From: Vanessa cardui
Lineage: Eukaryota > Arthropoda > Insecta > Lepidoptera > Nymphalidae
Reading direction: 5' to 3'
Length of the DNA stretch: 64,000 bases
Assembly (NCBI RefSeq): GCF_905220365.1
Contig: NC_061136.1
Span: forward strand, 9,961,702-10,025,701
The notes under the pieces are model-generated. The model made no database searches and was not told the DNA's origin. It saw only the letters and a list, made by a program, of their open reading frames with translations. Positions 51,954-63,108 of the stretch are shown here, one piece after another. The number at the start of each line of letters is the position of its first letter. Positions within the stretch are counted from its first letter, which is position 1. Both the position numbers and the translations under genes were made by a program.

Positions 51954-52484
51954 CTAGTAGTCGCCTGCGGCTTTGCTCGCGTTTGAGGGGGGCTTGGTTG
52001 TCATGTCAGGCAAAAAAGTAGCCTATGCGCTTTCTTGGAGTTCAAATTTGCTTCATACCCAAACAACAACAGCAACAGCCTGTAAATTCCCACTGCTGGG
52101 CTAAAGACCTCCTCTCCCTTTGAGGAGAAGGTTTGGAACATATTCCAACACGCTGTTCCAATGCGGGTTGGTGTAATACACATGTGGCAGAATTTCTATG
52201 AAATTTGTCACATGCAGGTTTCCTCACGATGTTTTCCTTCACCGCTGTGCACGAGATGAATTATATAGACAAATTAAGCACATGAACCAGCGGTGCTTAC
52301 CTGGGTTTGAACCCGCAATTATCGGTTAAGATGCACGCGTTCTAGCCACTTTGCCATCTCGACTCAAACCATCTCGCTTCATACCGAATTTCATCAAATT
52401 CGATTTAGCGGTTTGGTCGTGAAAGAACGACAGACACACAGAGTTACTTTCACATTTATACTAAACTAAACTAATATAAATTTG
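51954..52484 (-). mobile_element. Helitron-like element split by a SINE
   Basis: On the minus strand the terminus reads AAGCCGCAGGCGACTACTAG then T at 51954. The interior carries AGCCTATGCGCTTTCTTGG, then the SINE insertion at 52060-52375. The second part runs from 52376 with GAATTTCATCAAATTCG, TTGGTCGTGAAAG and GACAGACACACAGAGTTAC to an AT-rich end near 52484. Related copies lie at 5560 and 60844. Confidence 0.6.
52060..52375 (-). repeat. tRNA-derived SINE nested in a Helitron, with duplication
   Basis: The element runs leftward with an A-box TGGCAAAGTGG (52356-52346), a B-box GGTTCAAACCC (52313-52303), AAAACATCGTGAGGAAACC, ACACCAACCCGCATTGG, GGAATATGTTCC and CCCAGCAGTGGGAATTTACA, ending in a GCTGTTGTTGTTTG-type tail. 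GCTTCATACC at 52050-52059 is repeated at 52376-52385. This is a 10-bp target-site duplication that dates the insertion after the host element. Confidence 0.85.
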
Positions 52485-55400
52485 AATGAGTCCCTTGTAA
52501 AAACTTGACATGCGGATAGTTGAAAACAATAATAGGTAATATCAAGAATTTATATAGAATGAAGTTACGTTAATGATTTGATAAGATCATATACTACAGA
52601 TTTTCAAATATAACGTATATTAAACTAAGTCAATTACTATGATCACTATCTATATGGCTATCACAGCTAACAATTACTGAACTTGTCTAAGTGCCTTGTA
52701 CTGAGACCTCGCTCTTCATACTGATTAGTCGCGGACCTAAATAGACGCTATAATTAAACAGAAGTTACTTTCAATTTCAACGCTATTAATACTGAGAAAC
52801 AACGAACGTTTTAAACCCAACTTTTGCGGCTCCACACGCACGTACATTTTCATTTAATTTCATATTAATTGCATCGTTCAATTTATATTAAGAATGCAGT
52901 TAAAAACTGACATTGTTCTCCCATTGTACTTTTTTACCATTTTGCTCTACATTTATTTAAATAAAAAAAGAAACATGTTTTTCTGCATACAAAAGAATCT
53001 TGAAAAGGAAAAATTTTGTTTTGAGATTTGTCGCTCTTTCACAAATAATTCTCTTTTGCAAATATAATCGTATGCGATTTTAGGGTACGATAAAAATGTT
53101 TCGCTGTGAACGAACTACTAATTAATATATTTATTCATTGGACTGCGAGCCAAGTGGATGCGGCCACTCGGTACTTGTATTATTTATAAAATAGACTAGC
53201 GAAATTGATAATATTAATTTAAATAACATTTATCTGTATTTAATATGGAATCTATTTTTAATACGAAATGTCAACGATCCCTATACAAAAGCACCGTCTT
53301 TAATTAACATAATTAAATATCTATATTAGCGTCGATAAATTTCCATAATTCTGTTAATTAGGAAAGTCACTATCTAATTTCATTAAATAAATATCATTAA
53401 ATGATAAATAAACAGTCAAAACAAGTCTAGATCCATAAAGCATATTAACTCTATATAGAGCAGATATACATCGATATAATTTCTTTGGTCGCAGTCGTAA
53501 GCCCTGAAACATAAATCTAAATATCACATAGGATCAACTAATTAATTATACCGCTGCTAAAATTGTTCACGCAACTCTGCCTGCACATAAATAGGTACTT
53601 GTATGTAATGTAGACTATTAATGGATCATAAACTCTCTAGTGCGATCGTGTCTACTTAGTGGCTTTGAGTTCACATAATTTTGTAAAATCCTCAGAGAAA
53701 TATAGTTAATTGATGATCGCTGCGCCCCTGTCGTTGGTTTGATTTTTTTTTTTAATTTGTGACGGTGCCTTTTAACCATCAATCAAGTGTGTAGCTTTCG
53801 GTTTTATTTCAAAGTAAATTTACTTTAAGTATTTTTACTTTAGTTTTTTTAGTAAAAAATATTTAAAATACATAAAATTGGAAAGTAATAAAGGTCAAAG
53901 GTCTTACTCCTCAATAATTGTTGCAATACCTATTGTAACTATCGACCGAACTCTTATTAAAAAAATATATTATTCATTTTAAAATGTAGTGTTTCAATGA
54001 GTTTATTATAGTGTTTCAAGAAATACAATCTTTTAGTTATATTTTGCATTATTAATATTTAGAGCGCAATTTTCTTTTTTAATTCGTTGACGTAATTTAA
54101 GTCATCATAAAATTATTCTTTAATCAAATTTGCAGTTAATTTTAAAATAACTAGATTAGAAGTTTTATAGTTATAATTAACTCATATAAATTAAATCAAA
54201 CGTATTTATGATATTTAAATGAGTAGAACCTTTTTGATATATCTATTTATTTGTTTCGACCAAAGCACAATTAAAACACAACCTCACGGGCATATGTTCA
54301 TAATTACAAATATTTCACGGCCTTTTACATTATCATTATATTTTTATATATTCAAAATATAAAAATGTAATGGAAATATAAAATCATAAAGATATAAGTG
54401 AGTAAGATTTTTTTAATGTTTTTAACGTCTCAACTACTTTTCCGAATATCAATAAATACAGCTTACCCGATCAGATCAGATGTGATTAGAGGTATGGAAA
54501 AGATAGGTAAAGCCAGGGAAAATAGTCTTTATATAAATGTATTGAATTTTTGAGAACAGGTGATTCGTAGGTTCAATATTTATGGATAGTTACAAGTAGT
54601 CGATGCTAGCTCTGATTACAACGTTAGGCTGTTTTGCCTAATTGGAATGTAAATTGCTTTGACATTTTGATAAGTTGTTGGTTCTTCACATGCAACTTTT
54701 AGTAGGTCCGCTTTTTATATATATTTCTCGGTTTTCATATAAGAGTCTATTATTATTTTTTAAGGTCTAGCGTCTATTATTAAACGATGGGCTCAATCCT
54801 CGATGTTTTTACGACCTATTTGCATTTGCCTGGTGTACCTACCTTAATAATACATTACTATATGCATTTCTAATGTAATCTTATAACAAAATAATATAGG
54901 TAAATAAACTCAATTAAATGTAACAATACAAATAATTTCGAAAATCAATGTTACATTAACTTAGGATTTACACTAAAGCCGTACTGTGACATTTGATGCC
55001 AAGAAAATAGTCCATTGTTGAATGCACGACTTTGGCATTTTAATATATCTAGCCCGTATTTTATTACGGATATACTTCATTCAAGAGTTTACAGTTCCCC
55101 GTTATAAATCTTTGTTAAAACAGTGTCAATCCCTGCGTAAGATTCATGCAAAGACGAAAATAACGTGAACATACACAAGTGTGACGTCTGTCTTCGTTGA
55201 GACTCACATGAAGACTGACATAAAGTCAACGATGACTTATGTTTCGAATGCGCTGTCTAATTAGGCGCAGGCGCATCTCATTCTATGTAAATTTGAGACG
55301 GCCTACTGAATGAATGATAGGCATTATTTTTATCGCCGCAATCTCAAATTGTTTGTAGGCTTGAACAAACAAATCTTTTGAATAAATAGCTCATGATTGG

Positions 55401-56559
55401 AATTAACAAGTATCTGAGTTATGTGAATTAAAACTTAATACGGTAAATTAAACGGTAATGTGAAATTACGTAGTTGATTTAATACATTGCTACATTTGTT
55501 AGTAGTTCTTAAAAAGTTCATCAACGATGCTCTTTCTTTCACACTAAACGTACTTATTCTTAATAGCCTGTACCATGATAACCTCATCAATTTATTCACG
55601 ATATAGTTACTACGAAACTAAGTAGATTTGTCCAAATCCTTGCCGTCTGAACCGTCGCATGGTACAAGGCCGAGGACGAGTAATGTTATGAGCAAGCCAT
55701 TATTGTCTCGCCCCATACCGTAAAACATTACGTATTAGTCGGGCCGACCTCGAGATAAACTAAGAGCTGCCAAAACCTCCGAAAAATTTAAAGCTTTTAT
55801 TTAGGCGTTAATTTTATATATGTTTTGTATTTATACTAAATATTTTCACAGCTATCTACCTAAAAAACGACCGGATAAAACTTCTCGGTGCATGCCATAA
55901 ATCTTTTCCTATTATATTCTTCCTGGATCATTTAATTTATTAGCCTAACAATATATTAACTAATGAACAAGAGGTGACAACAAAGTGTGTAATAAATACG
56001 GGCGTTCGAGACATATGTTAACTGTCAAATATTTTTATTTTCTATTATTCGTCGGTATGTTTTAACAGCTCTATGAAGTTATTTGAGTGAAACCGTTTAG
56101 GATCAACTGGAGGTTTTTGCCAAGCGGTAAAAGATGGTGAGATCTTATGGGAACAAAAGAGTTATCAATAACATTCAATCTGATATTTTAGTTCCTAACT
56201 TTCGTGTAATAACTGTTATTTCTATTCGTTATTGATACATTAGTTTTGTGTACACAATATTTAATATGAAATTGTTTCTTTAACATTCGATACTCTATAC
56301 AATGTGGCGACATCAGTATTCACTTATTGATATTGACTTGTATTGTTTGACGTCAAAGCCAATTACCTAACAAACATAAATGGATCTCCGGAGATAGGTA
56401 TATATGTACCTAATCGTGAATATTTGAGCTATTTCATGTTAATGTACTTGTTTTAGTTTTATCGTATACTGGGAACGTGTTGACGTCGGAAATCTCATAA
56501 TTGGTAGACCAAATTTATTTTATATGCTATCATAGTTTTGAATCGATAAGATATAAAAG
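52485..56559. other. AT-rich non-coding DNA
   Basis: No gene was recognised. An imperfect inverted repeat at 54334-54372 has 16-bp arms, one mismatch and a 7-nt loop. GC-richer patches lie at 55140-55330 and 55640-55790. Confidence 0.5.
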
Positions 56560-57010
56560 CTGAAATTGTCACGTCTGTCCAGTTTGACAAGCACGAAATC
56601 GCCAAACACAAAGCGAGCGTCAACATAAACTAACATCCGGCGAACGCTGATGTATTGCAGCCGCAGAACTATGGAAACAAATCTCTCTCTGTAATAATTT
56701 ATGAGCGCAATATTGCTCCGCAGTTTCAAAACAAACAAACAAAAACAGAAGCGCGACCCGCGATAAAAGATGTCGCCACACTCTCGCGGGCCTCACTTTA
56801 AAGATAGACTAGCCAGTGCATAGATTAGGAAACAAACGAGACGCGCCGGCAAATAAAGGAAGCGCAAGCGACTGGCCAATCACTGCACGGGGCGTAATTA
56901 TAGCTTCTGCTCAAATTAGGAGCGACGTTTCTTGCGCGTGCTAATTGAACACAGAATTAACTGCACAAGCATCAGCCGAAACGACTCGTCTTATCTTTAT
57001 TGATGCCTGC
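56560..57010. promoter_or_regulatory. candidate regulatory block, CpG-richer
   Basis: The segment is clearly richer in CpG than its flanks and lacks long open frames. It contains motif-like words: GCAAATAAA (forkhead-like), CTTATCTTTATTGATG (GATA-like) and GGCCAATCAC (CCAAT box). Motif matches alone are weak evidence. Confidence 0.3.
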
Positions 57011-57239
57011 TCCAGACGCAACAACCGATTTCATTAAACTCTCGCAACGCTTACAAGTACGAGAACTTAAGAGTGTAACTTAATAAAATCGATTAAAATA
57101 ATTTGCCCAAGAGTTGTTCGAAATTTGGATTTAAATGTGAGTCACCAGAAAACAAACTAAACGACCACTGTTCGTGCTAGGGTTGCCAGCTCGATAAAAT
57201 GTTTAAAATTACTGGGTGCCTATCGTCATTCCTGGCTCA
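57011..57239. other. mixed-composition DNA
   Basis: Nothing specific was recognised. Confidence 0.4.
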
Positions 57240-57480
57240 ATTATTAAAAAACGGACGCGCATTGCGTGAGAGTGCGTCCTTGTCGCGCGTGATTTTAGTC
57301 AATATAGCTGTCCTTTTCTCGCGGCGAACAGCCGCTGCGTCCGCGCCTTCGATAATCGCGGAATGCGCCGGCTGACTTCAGTCGAGCGGCGCTCATAGAC
57401 AATTTAAATTGGAGAAATTGGTAGCCGAGTAGTTCGAGGAACTGGTAATAACGGACAAATGTCGACGTATGTAGATAGCG
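57240..57480. promoter_or_regulatory. CpG-rich block with TCAGTCG initiator-like word
   Basis: It is CpG-rich throughout. CTTCAGTCGAGCGG at about 57376 resembles an Inr. On the minus strand an open frame of 62 codons (57483-57295) includes an internal Met (complement of 57391-57393) followed by 32 further Arg/Ser-rich codons. No splice donor was convincing. It may be regulatory DNA or a small unspliced frame. Confidence 0.25.
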
Positions 57481-59239
57481 CATTCACTTGACAATATATT
57501 ACCAACTCCACCACTGTCAATATCTATTAATATTTATTAACAATGACAAGTGCATGAAACACAGACAAGGGAATAACTCTTGCAATTTGCATATTATGAA
57601 GAATACAGACATACTCGTCCTATAGAGCTTCCTTCTTTATAAGTTGGTTTATAATACATCGTAACGGTTTATTTATTTTTGTTTCTTTGTAGAGTAAACG
57701 TTACATGTTTGGCGTAAACGTGATCATTTTAAAGTAAAACTTTTTACATTTTGAACAGTGCGACGTCCTTAGAATTTCAAACGAAGCAGAATTTACAAAA
57801 CCCTCCGCGAATGACCAAAGAAAAAGTCCCAAACTAAACCGTTTACTTTCGAGAAAATTTTCAAGTAGTCTTGAGCACTGTCTTAAGGGTAGCATAATAA
57901 GGCTTTCTGGATTAGGTGTAGCGCTCTTGAGTGAGAATAAACCCAAGGGAAATCCTGGCTCGCAGCTTTCCACTAATTTATTGCTTCTCCAACGACCAAC
58001 GGCCTTTTGTATCGGATCTGCCGGCAACTGAAAATATATTTCTGGATGGATTAACATTTATAACACTCGGTAATTAGTGAGGTCAGGTACTTTTGCTTTC
58101 ACCGCTTTCGGCTTCTAAAGTCTTATGTTCGTAAATATGTATATACGTATTTATACTAAATATATTTGATGTTGCTGATTATGTCACTTAGAAAATTTAA
58201 AATGAATATTTAGCACATACTTACGTGAAAGATTTTTTGTAAAATATACAAGAAAAGTTACGTAAGAGTCATACAACGGATCGGAATAAAATTAACAAAG
58301 GGCGGAGTCGAGTTATTAAAAGAATAATAAAAACACATTGAAGCTTACGAAAATAAATTCCTGAAGTATATCAAGGACGCGTGTGTTTAACAAACATTAT
58401 TCGTGTCCATCCTATAACGCCGTCGTAATTTACTTTAAGGTAAACACAGTTCCAATCGCCTTTCCGTTCTTAACAGACTTTTTGGTAAGAAACGGAATCA
58501 GAAATAACAAATAGTTTGGATAGCAGCCATTGAAAACAAAGACACAAGTGCGTCTATATATTACTGTCCGAGAAATGAATTGATTTAATGAGATCTTAAA
58601 CTAATTGGATTTATACGGTTCGCTTGCATTTACTCTCTGCTGTAAGATAAACGTGCTTTTCCCATCTTAACTTATCCCCGTTCTGTTGAGACAGCCCTGT
58701 CGGAAAATAAATTAAGGATTATATACAACATTGTTTTGGCTTTGAACTTACGAGCGTGCCTTAGTGCAAGCAGCACTTATTTTTTATGTTATTTAAATTA
58801 AATATTTAATCCACTATTATTAAAAGTAAATCTATTGTTATTTTAATACCCATAAATAAACAACACGCATTATACACAACCATTTCGATACAGCATACAG
58901 TGTATAATTATTATGAGTTAAATTCACAAAGAAAGGAAAAATTATAATCGAGTTATTTATTAGAATGTTTTAATAGTTGTATGATATTCATTAAAATTGT
59001 TTTGTAAACTTAAACGAGTCAGATATATTTATATTTGATGTAATAAGCGAGGGTAATGGTATTTAAACAAAGAAAGTTGCAAAGGTCAGAAACATAAATA
59101 AAATTTCTTCATTCGTTTACCAACAAAATAATATTGAAAGAGGATCAGTTATACGATAGTAGCTCCTTATAAATTGTATAAAGAATAAATAGTAATTACA
59201 TAAACAGTACCGCAAATACGCGGATATATATTTTTAGTC
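57481..59239. other. non-coding DNA with one long chance frame
   Basis: A 118-codon minus-strand frame (58057-57701) is the second longest in the window. It is not low-complexity, but it has no motif I recognise and no flanking splice signals. Its local sequence is moderately GC-rich, which lowers stop density. I do not call it a gene. Nothing else was recognised. Confidence 0.4.
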
Positions 59240-59460
59240 GGGACGGAATTTCGACATTCCATAGCCGCTTCTAATCGGTAGTAGTGAATTAGTGCGATGC
59301 ACACACGTTTGTAGTGTGGAGACACTTCATTATGGGGGCAGGACATAAATCAGGACTTCTAATATTAAACGTGCCTTCGTGAGGCAAATTGCGAGCCTGT
59401 CTGCGACCGTGCGGTCGGCTGGTAACCATAGCCGAGCTGATGAAGTGACAATATGTTTAT
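59240..59460. promoter_or_regulatory. candidate regulatory block
   Basis: GC-richer sequence has no open frame. It contains ACATAAATCAGG, a PBC/Hox-type composite word, and TTTATGACCCG just beyond its right edge (59456-59466), a homeodomain-like word. A quasi-palindrome GACCGTGCGGTC lies at 59405-59416. Confidence 0.25.
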
Positions 59461-60843
59461 GACCCGTAAAAATGTATTAGGTGCGAATTGATCGATGAAT
59501 ATAGCTTTATTTGTATGGATTTAGTAATTTGTCGTGTACATAGTTGGATTAATTTATTGACAGATATAGTATGTTTACGATAAGCCTGTCAGTTTGCCAA
59601 TGAATAGCGTCGCCTGCACGTGTTATCATATAAAGAGACGTATTTACTTTTATTCGTATGTTCTATCGTCATCTTTACGATTATATTTTATTTTTAATAA
59701 GTAACGCGTAATAATTTATTTGAAAATAGAACATTAAAAATGCATTTAATTTAATATATTGCATATTTAATAAAATGAAAACATCAATGATTAAACTTTC
59801 CTTCCGCATTGTTATCGTAACTTCCATATAATTTAATTTCTGCCATCATCTAAATGAGATAAAAAAAAAACACCCAAAAATTGTTTTAATTTATTTTTGT
59901 ACCGCTAGAGATAAATCGCGGTGCCCTCAGATGTTCCTACTAATGTGATTTTAATGTACCCACTCAACGTCTTCTATATTTTGTGTGATCTGTAGTCTTA
60001 CACACCCCATAAGAAAACGAAGGAGGTAGGGACGATTGTTACGTTTGCAAAATAAACGATTGTGTTATAAGAATAATTAAAGGCAAGTAATATAGGATCT
60101 TTTTAAGGTTGTTCAGCGGGTGAATTTCTTTCTTTCTGACGTCACCAATTTGACATACGAAAACATACGACAGATAATTATGCAAACTTACGTCATACAA
60201 TATTTATAATACATTTTGATACAACACAAAGTACAATAGTACATTTTGACAAATATAGCAAGTATTGGTACTCTTCAAATACTATATAAATAAAAAATAA
60301 AATAAATAAAAATATATATATATTATTTAACTAACGTAATACGCGAAACACAATTGAGCGTTTATTTAATTATTTCATTTAATATAATTATATCTTATAA
60401 TAAATATTTTTACAAGGTATTTAAATTTAAAATAAAATAACGCAAATTTATATATTGAACATTAGTTGTTATAATATAGTATATCAAGCTATGTCCTACT
60501 AAACTGATACGTATTATATTATAAAGCGAATTGCACATAATATTTACTTTATAGATTATAATTAATGATAGGTGTTGTAATTGCGAAAAAATGTTTTATC
60601 GTTGAATCTATGTCATTACATTCTAAATAACCTGTCATTACACAGCGCGTGGCCACCGTATTACGTTAATGGTATAAATCACATAGTTGTATGGAAATTA
60701 CATAGTATTATTACGCGATTTATAAAGAATTTTATGAAATATGAACCAAGTATTTTAATCGTTGTTTTTTATTTGTTTCGTATTCTTATAAGATACAGTT
60801 ATTTTTATCTTTTCTTATCTATATTTATATTATATATTTGAAA
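59461..60843. other. AT-rich non-coding DNA
   Basis: An 86-codon plus-strand frame (60581-60841) lacks an ATG at its opening codon and is hydrophobic at its end only because of T-rich sequence. No gene or repeat was recognised. Confidence 0.5.
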
Positions 60844-60952
60844 GGAACTCTGTCTGTCTGTCTGCTGTCGCTTTACTAGGACTTAGGCTACTGTTTTGCC
60901 TGACATATGACAAGTAACACCCTAAAACGCAAGTGAAGCCGCGGGCGACTAA
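60844..60952 (+). mobile_element. internally deleted Helitron-like element
   Basis: It begins GAACTCTGTCTGTCTGTCTG and ends GAAGCCGCGGGCGACTAA. Between them are GCTACTGTTTTGCCTGACAT and CACCCTAAAACGCAAG. These match the outer parts of the 51954 element in reverse orientation, with about 100 nt of the interior missing. The terminal CTAG has decayed to CTAA. Confidence 0.6.
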
Positions 60953-62733
60953 AAGTTTTTATATATGCGTTTTATATAAATGTTAGTCGATATTAAATGA
61001 TGTTAGTTCGTAAATATCAAACAGATAAATAAAAATAAGGCATAGGGGGCGAATTTGCAAAGGAGCAATTTATATTATTTTTATCTTTTTTTGACACTAT
61101 CTGCCCCCGTTCGGCGTGCTGGAGACAGGGGCGGTTCGAGAGTCGTTTAGGTTTTAGTCCCCTTCTGACCCCTTAAGATGTGGAATGGAGGGAATTAAAA
61201 ATACCTAACATTGTCATTTTTCATCGCTTAAGATGACACAAGTGTGTTCTTTATCATTGATTTTTATACATTTTTACGTAATCAAATTAAAATTGAAATA
61301 TTTAAGGCAACTACTATACATACTGCCTCTTTAACATAGGCAATTCATGTTTTTGTTATGGAAAAGTTGCGAAAAATATATAAAATAATATCGATATCAT
61401 ATAAGAAGATAATAAAGCCGCTGCAGCCGATTGAACGCATAAGTTTTTTATGAATGTTGGAGTTGGAATGTGGAATGACGACATAATGTCTGACCCTCGA
61501 GATGTTTGCGAGCATATTGACGCTTTTTCACTCGAGAGATATTGTCTTTGAGTCCATTACAACAATCGAGCGGTTGAACGTGCTTCAAATGGATCGGAAA
61601 ATGTTTGGATGTATGAAATTATTTTTGTCGCGACGCCTCCTGTGGCGTAGACTTTTATTTGCCAATGAATCAACGCCCTACTGATATATTGCCGCGTTGT
61701 CGACGCATGTTCTCTATTACGTTTTTTGTGAGTGCATTAATATATTTTTTTTTCTGGTAATTTGCTGATGCTGTTCTTCCGTCGTAAATAAACTGTTTGC
61801 CTACTTTATTTTTTAAAGTGGTGCCAAATTCATTGCCAACATAGGAATTTCATTAATTCGATGGCTAAAATTCTAATAATAGTGTACTAATTTGTAGAAG
61901 TCTTGTAACATCGAATTTGTTTAATTTATTTTACACGATAATTAAGTTAATGTAATGTATTTTTACATAAAATTACTTGAATAATTAGACATTTATTTAT
62001 TACATACAATGAACATAAATTCTATATCTATCTTTAAAGGAAATCAATGAACTCATAGATAACATTAATACGCACACAAGCGCAAACGCTATTTTTTAAT
62101 AGTGATAACTCGAATAAAAAGATGTTCCTTATTATCTCGACTATTAATTAAATATTTAAATAAGCTATCGCTACAAAAATACTCACTAAAATATTCTAGA
62201 AAAATGTATTCAATTAATTTAAAAGATTGAGGCTAGACAATTTAACTTAGTTTCCATAATCGTACTCGATAGATCGAATCGACCCTGATAACGAGTTTCT
62301 CTATACGTGTAAAGATAATGAAACTTCATTTTGTTTTATGCTTAATTTCATACATAGGATACATTGGCGTTAGAGGTTAAGTACTTTGTGATTTGAAATA
62401 GAACATAATTAATCTATAACCGGCTTAAACTAGTTTCAGCTATGGAAACATGTACATGGATAATTTACGAAAGGCTATCGAAGTAAACTTAATATTGTAA
62501 ATAGATGCAAATTAACTTTTTACGAGAACATAATTTCAATTGAATTCAAATTGTTAATAAAATACAAGCACATTTACAAAGTAACACGGTAATAAAGTGA
62601 TAAACAGAAATAAATGAATAATAAATAAACGAAGTTACTATACCTAGGTACTTTAAACATAGCTACATATGTATGTATAGATACATTTCATTTGTATTTA
62701 AATTATTTATAAATTTTATTATTACAGTATTGA
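60953..62733. other. non-coding DNA with two GC-richer blocks
   Basis: No gene was recognised. GC-richer blocks at 61095-61195 and 61410-61720 interrupt AT-rich sequence and are candidate regulatory DNA. A 60-codon frame at 61502-61684 has no motif. Confidence 0.45.
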
Positions 62734-62780
62734 AGAAAGCCTATTAATAGATATTTGTCATATCTATTAATAGGCTTTCT
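62734..62780. repeat. perfect 21-bp-stem hairpin
   Basis: Arms 62734-62754 and 62760-62780 are exact reverse complements (core GCCTATTAATAGAT) around a 5-nt loop TTGTC. It is the longest perfect hairpin found in the window and ends 37 bp before a SINE. Confidence 0.95.
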
Positions 62781-62817
62781 AATCCTAGTCTAGTAGAGAA
62801 TTAAGTAGCGTTAAGCG

Positions 62818-63108
62818 TATACAACAACAAACAACAACAACAGCCTGTAAATTCTCTCTCCCTTTGAGGAGAACGTTTGGAACATATTCCACCACGCTGT
62901 TACAATGCGGGTTGGTGGAATACACATGTGGCAGAATTTCTATGAAATTTGTCAGATGCAAGTTTCCTCACGATGTTTTCCTTCACCGCTGAAAACACGA
63001 TGAATTATAAAGACAAATTAAGCACATGAATCAGCGGTGCTTGCCTGGGTTTGAACCCGCAATCATCGGCTAAGATGCACGCGTTCTAACCACTGGGCCA
63101 TCTCGACT
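62818..63108 (-). repeat. tRNA-derived SINE, minus orientation
   Basis: The A box TGGCCCAGTGG (63100-63090) and B box GGTTCAAACCC (63057-63047) are both intact. The body matches the 52060 copy, and the tail at the left is the complement of GTTGTTGTTGTTTGTTGTTGT. About 20 nt around CCCAGCAGTGGG near the tail are deleted. CGTTAAGCG (62809-62817) and CGTTATGCG (63109-63117) flank it as a probable target-site duplication with one mismatch. Confidence 0.85.

Noticed and set aside
54334..54372. 16-bp-arm inverted repeat with one mismatch
   Set aside because: It is nearly pure A/T, so similar structures arise often by chance in this sequence; listed only as a note.
57701..58057. 118-codon minus-strand open frame
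   Set aside because: It has no known motif and no splice signals at its ends. With this many frames in 64 kb, about one such frame is expected by chance in locally GC-richer DNA.
5902..59352. Three copies of CATAAATCAG (5902, 12617, 59344) as a shared Hox/PBC code
   Set aside because: For a 9-10-mer of this AT-rich composition, one or two copies are expected by chance in 64 kb. Only the 59344 copy has supporting context.
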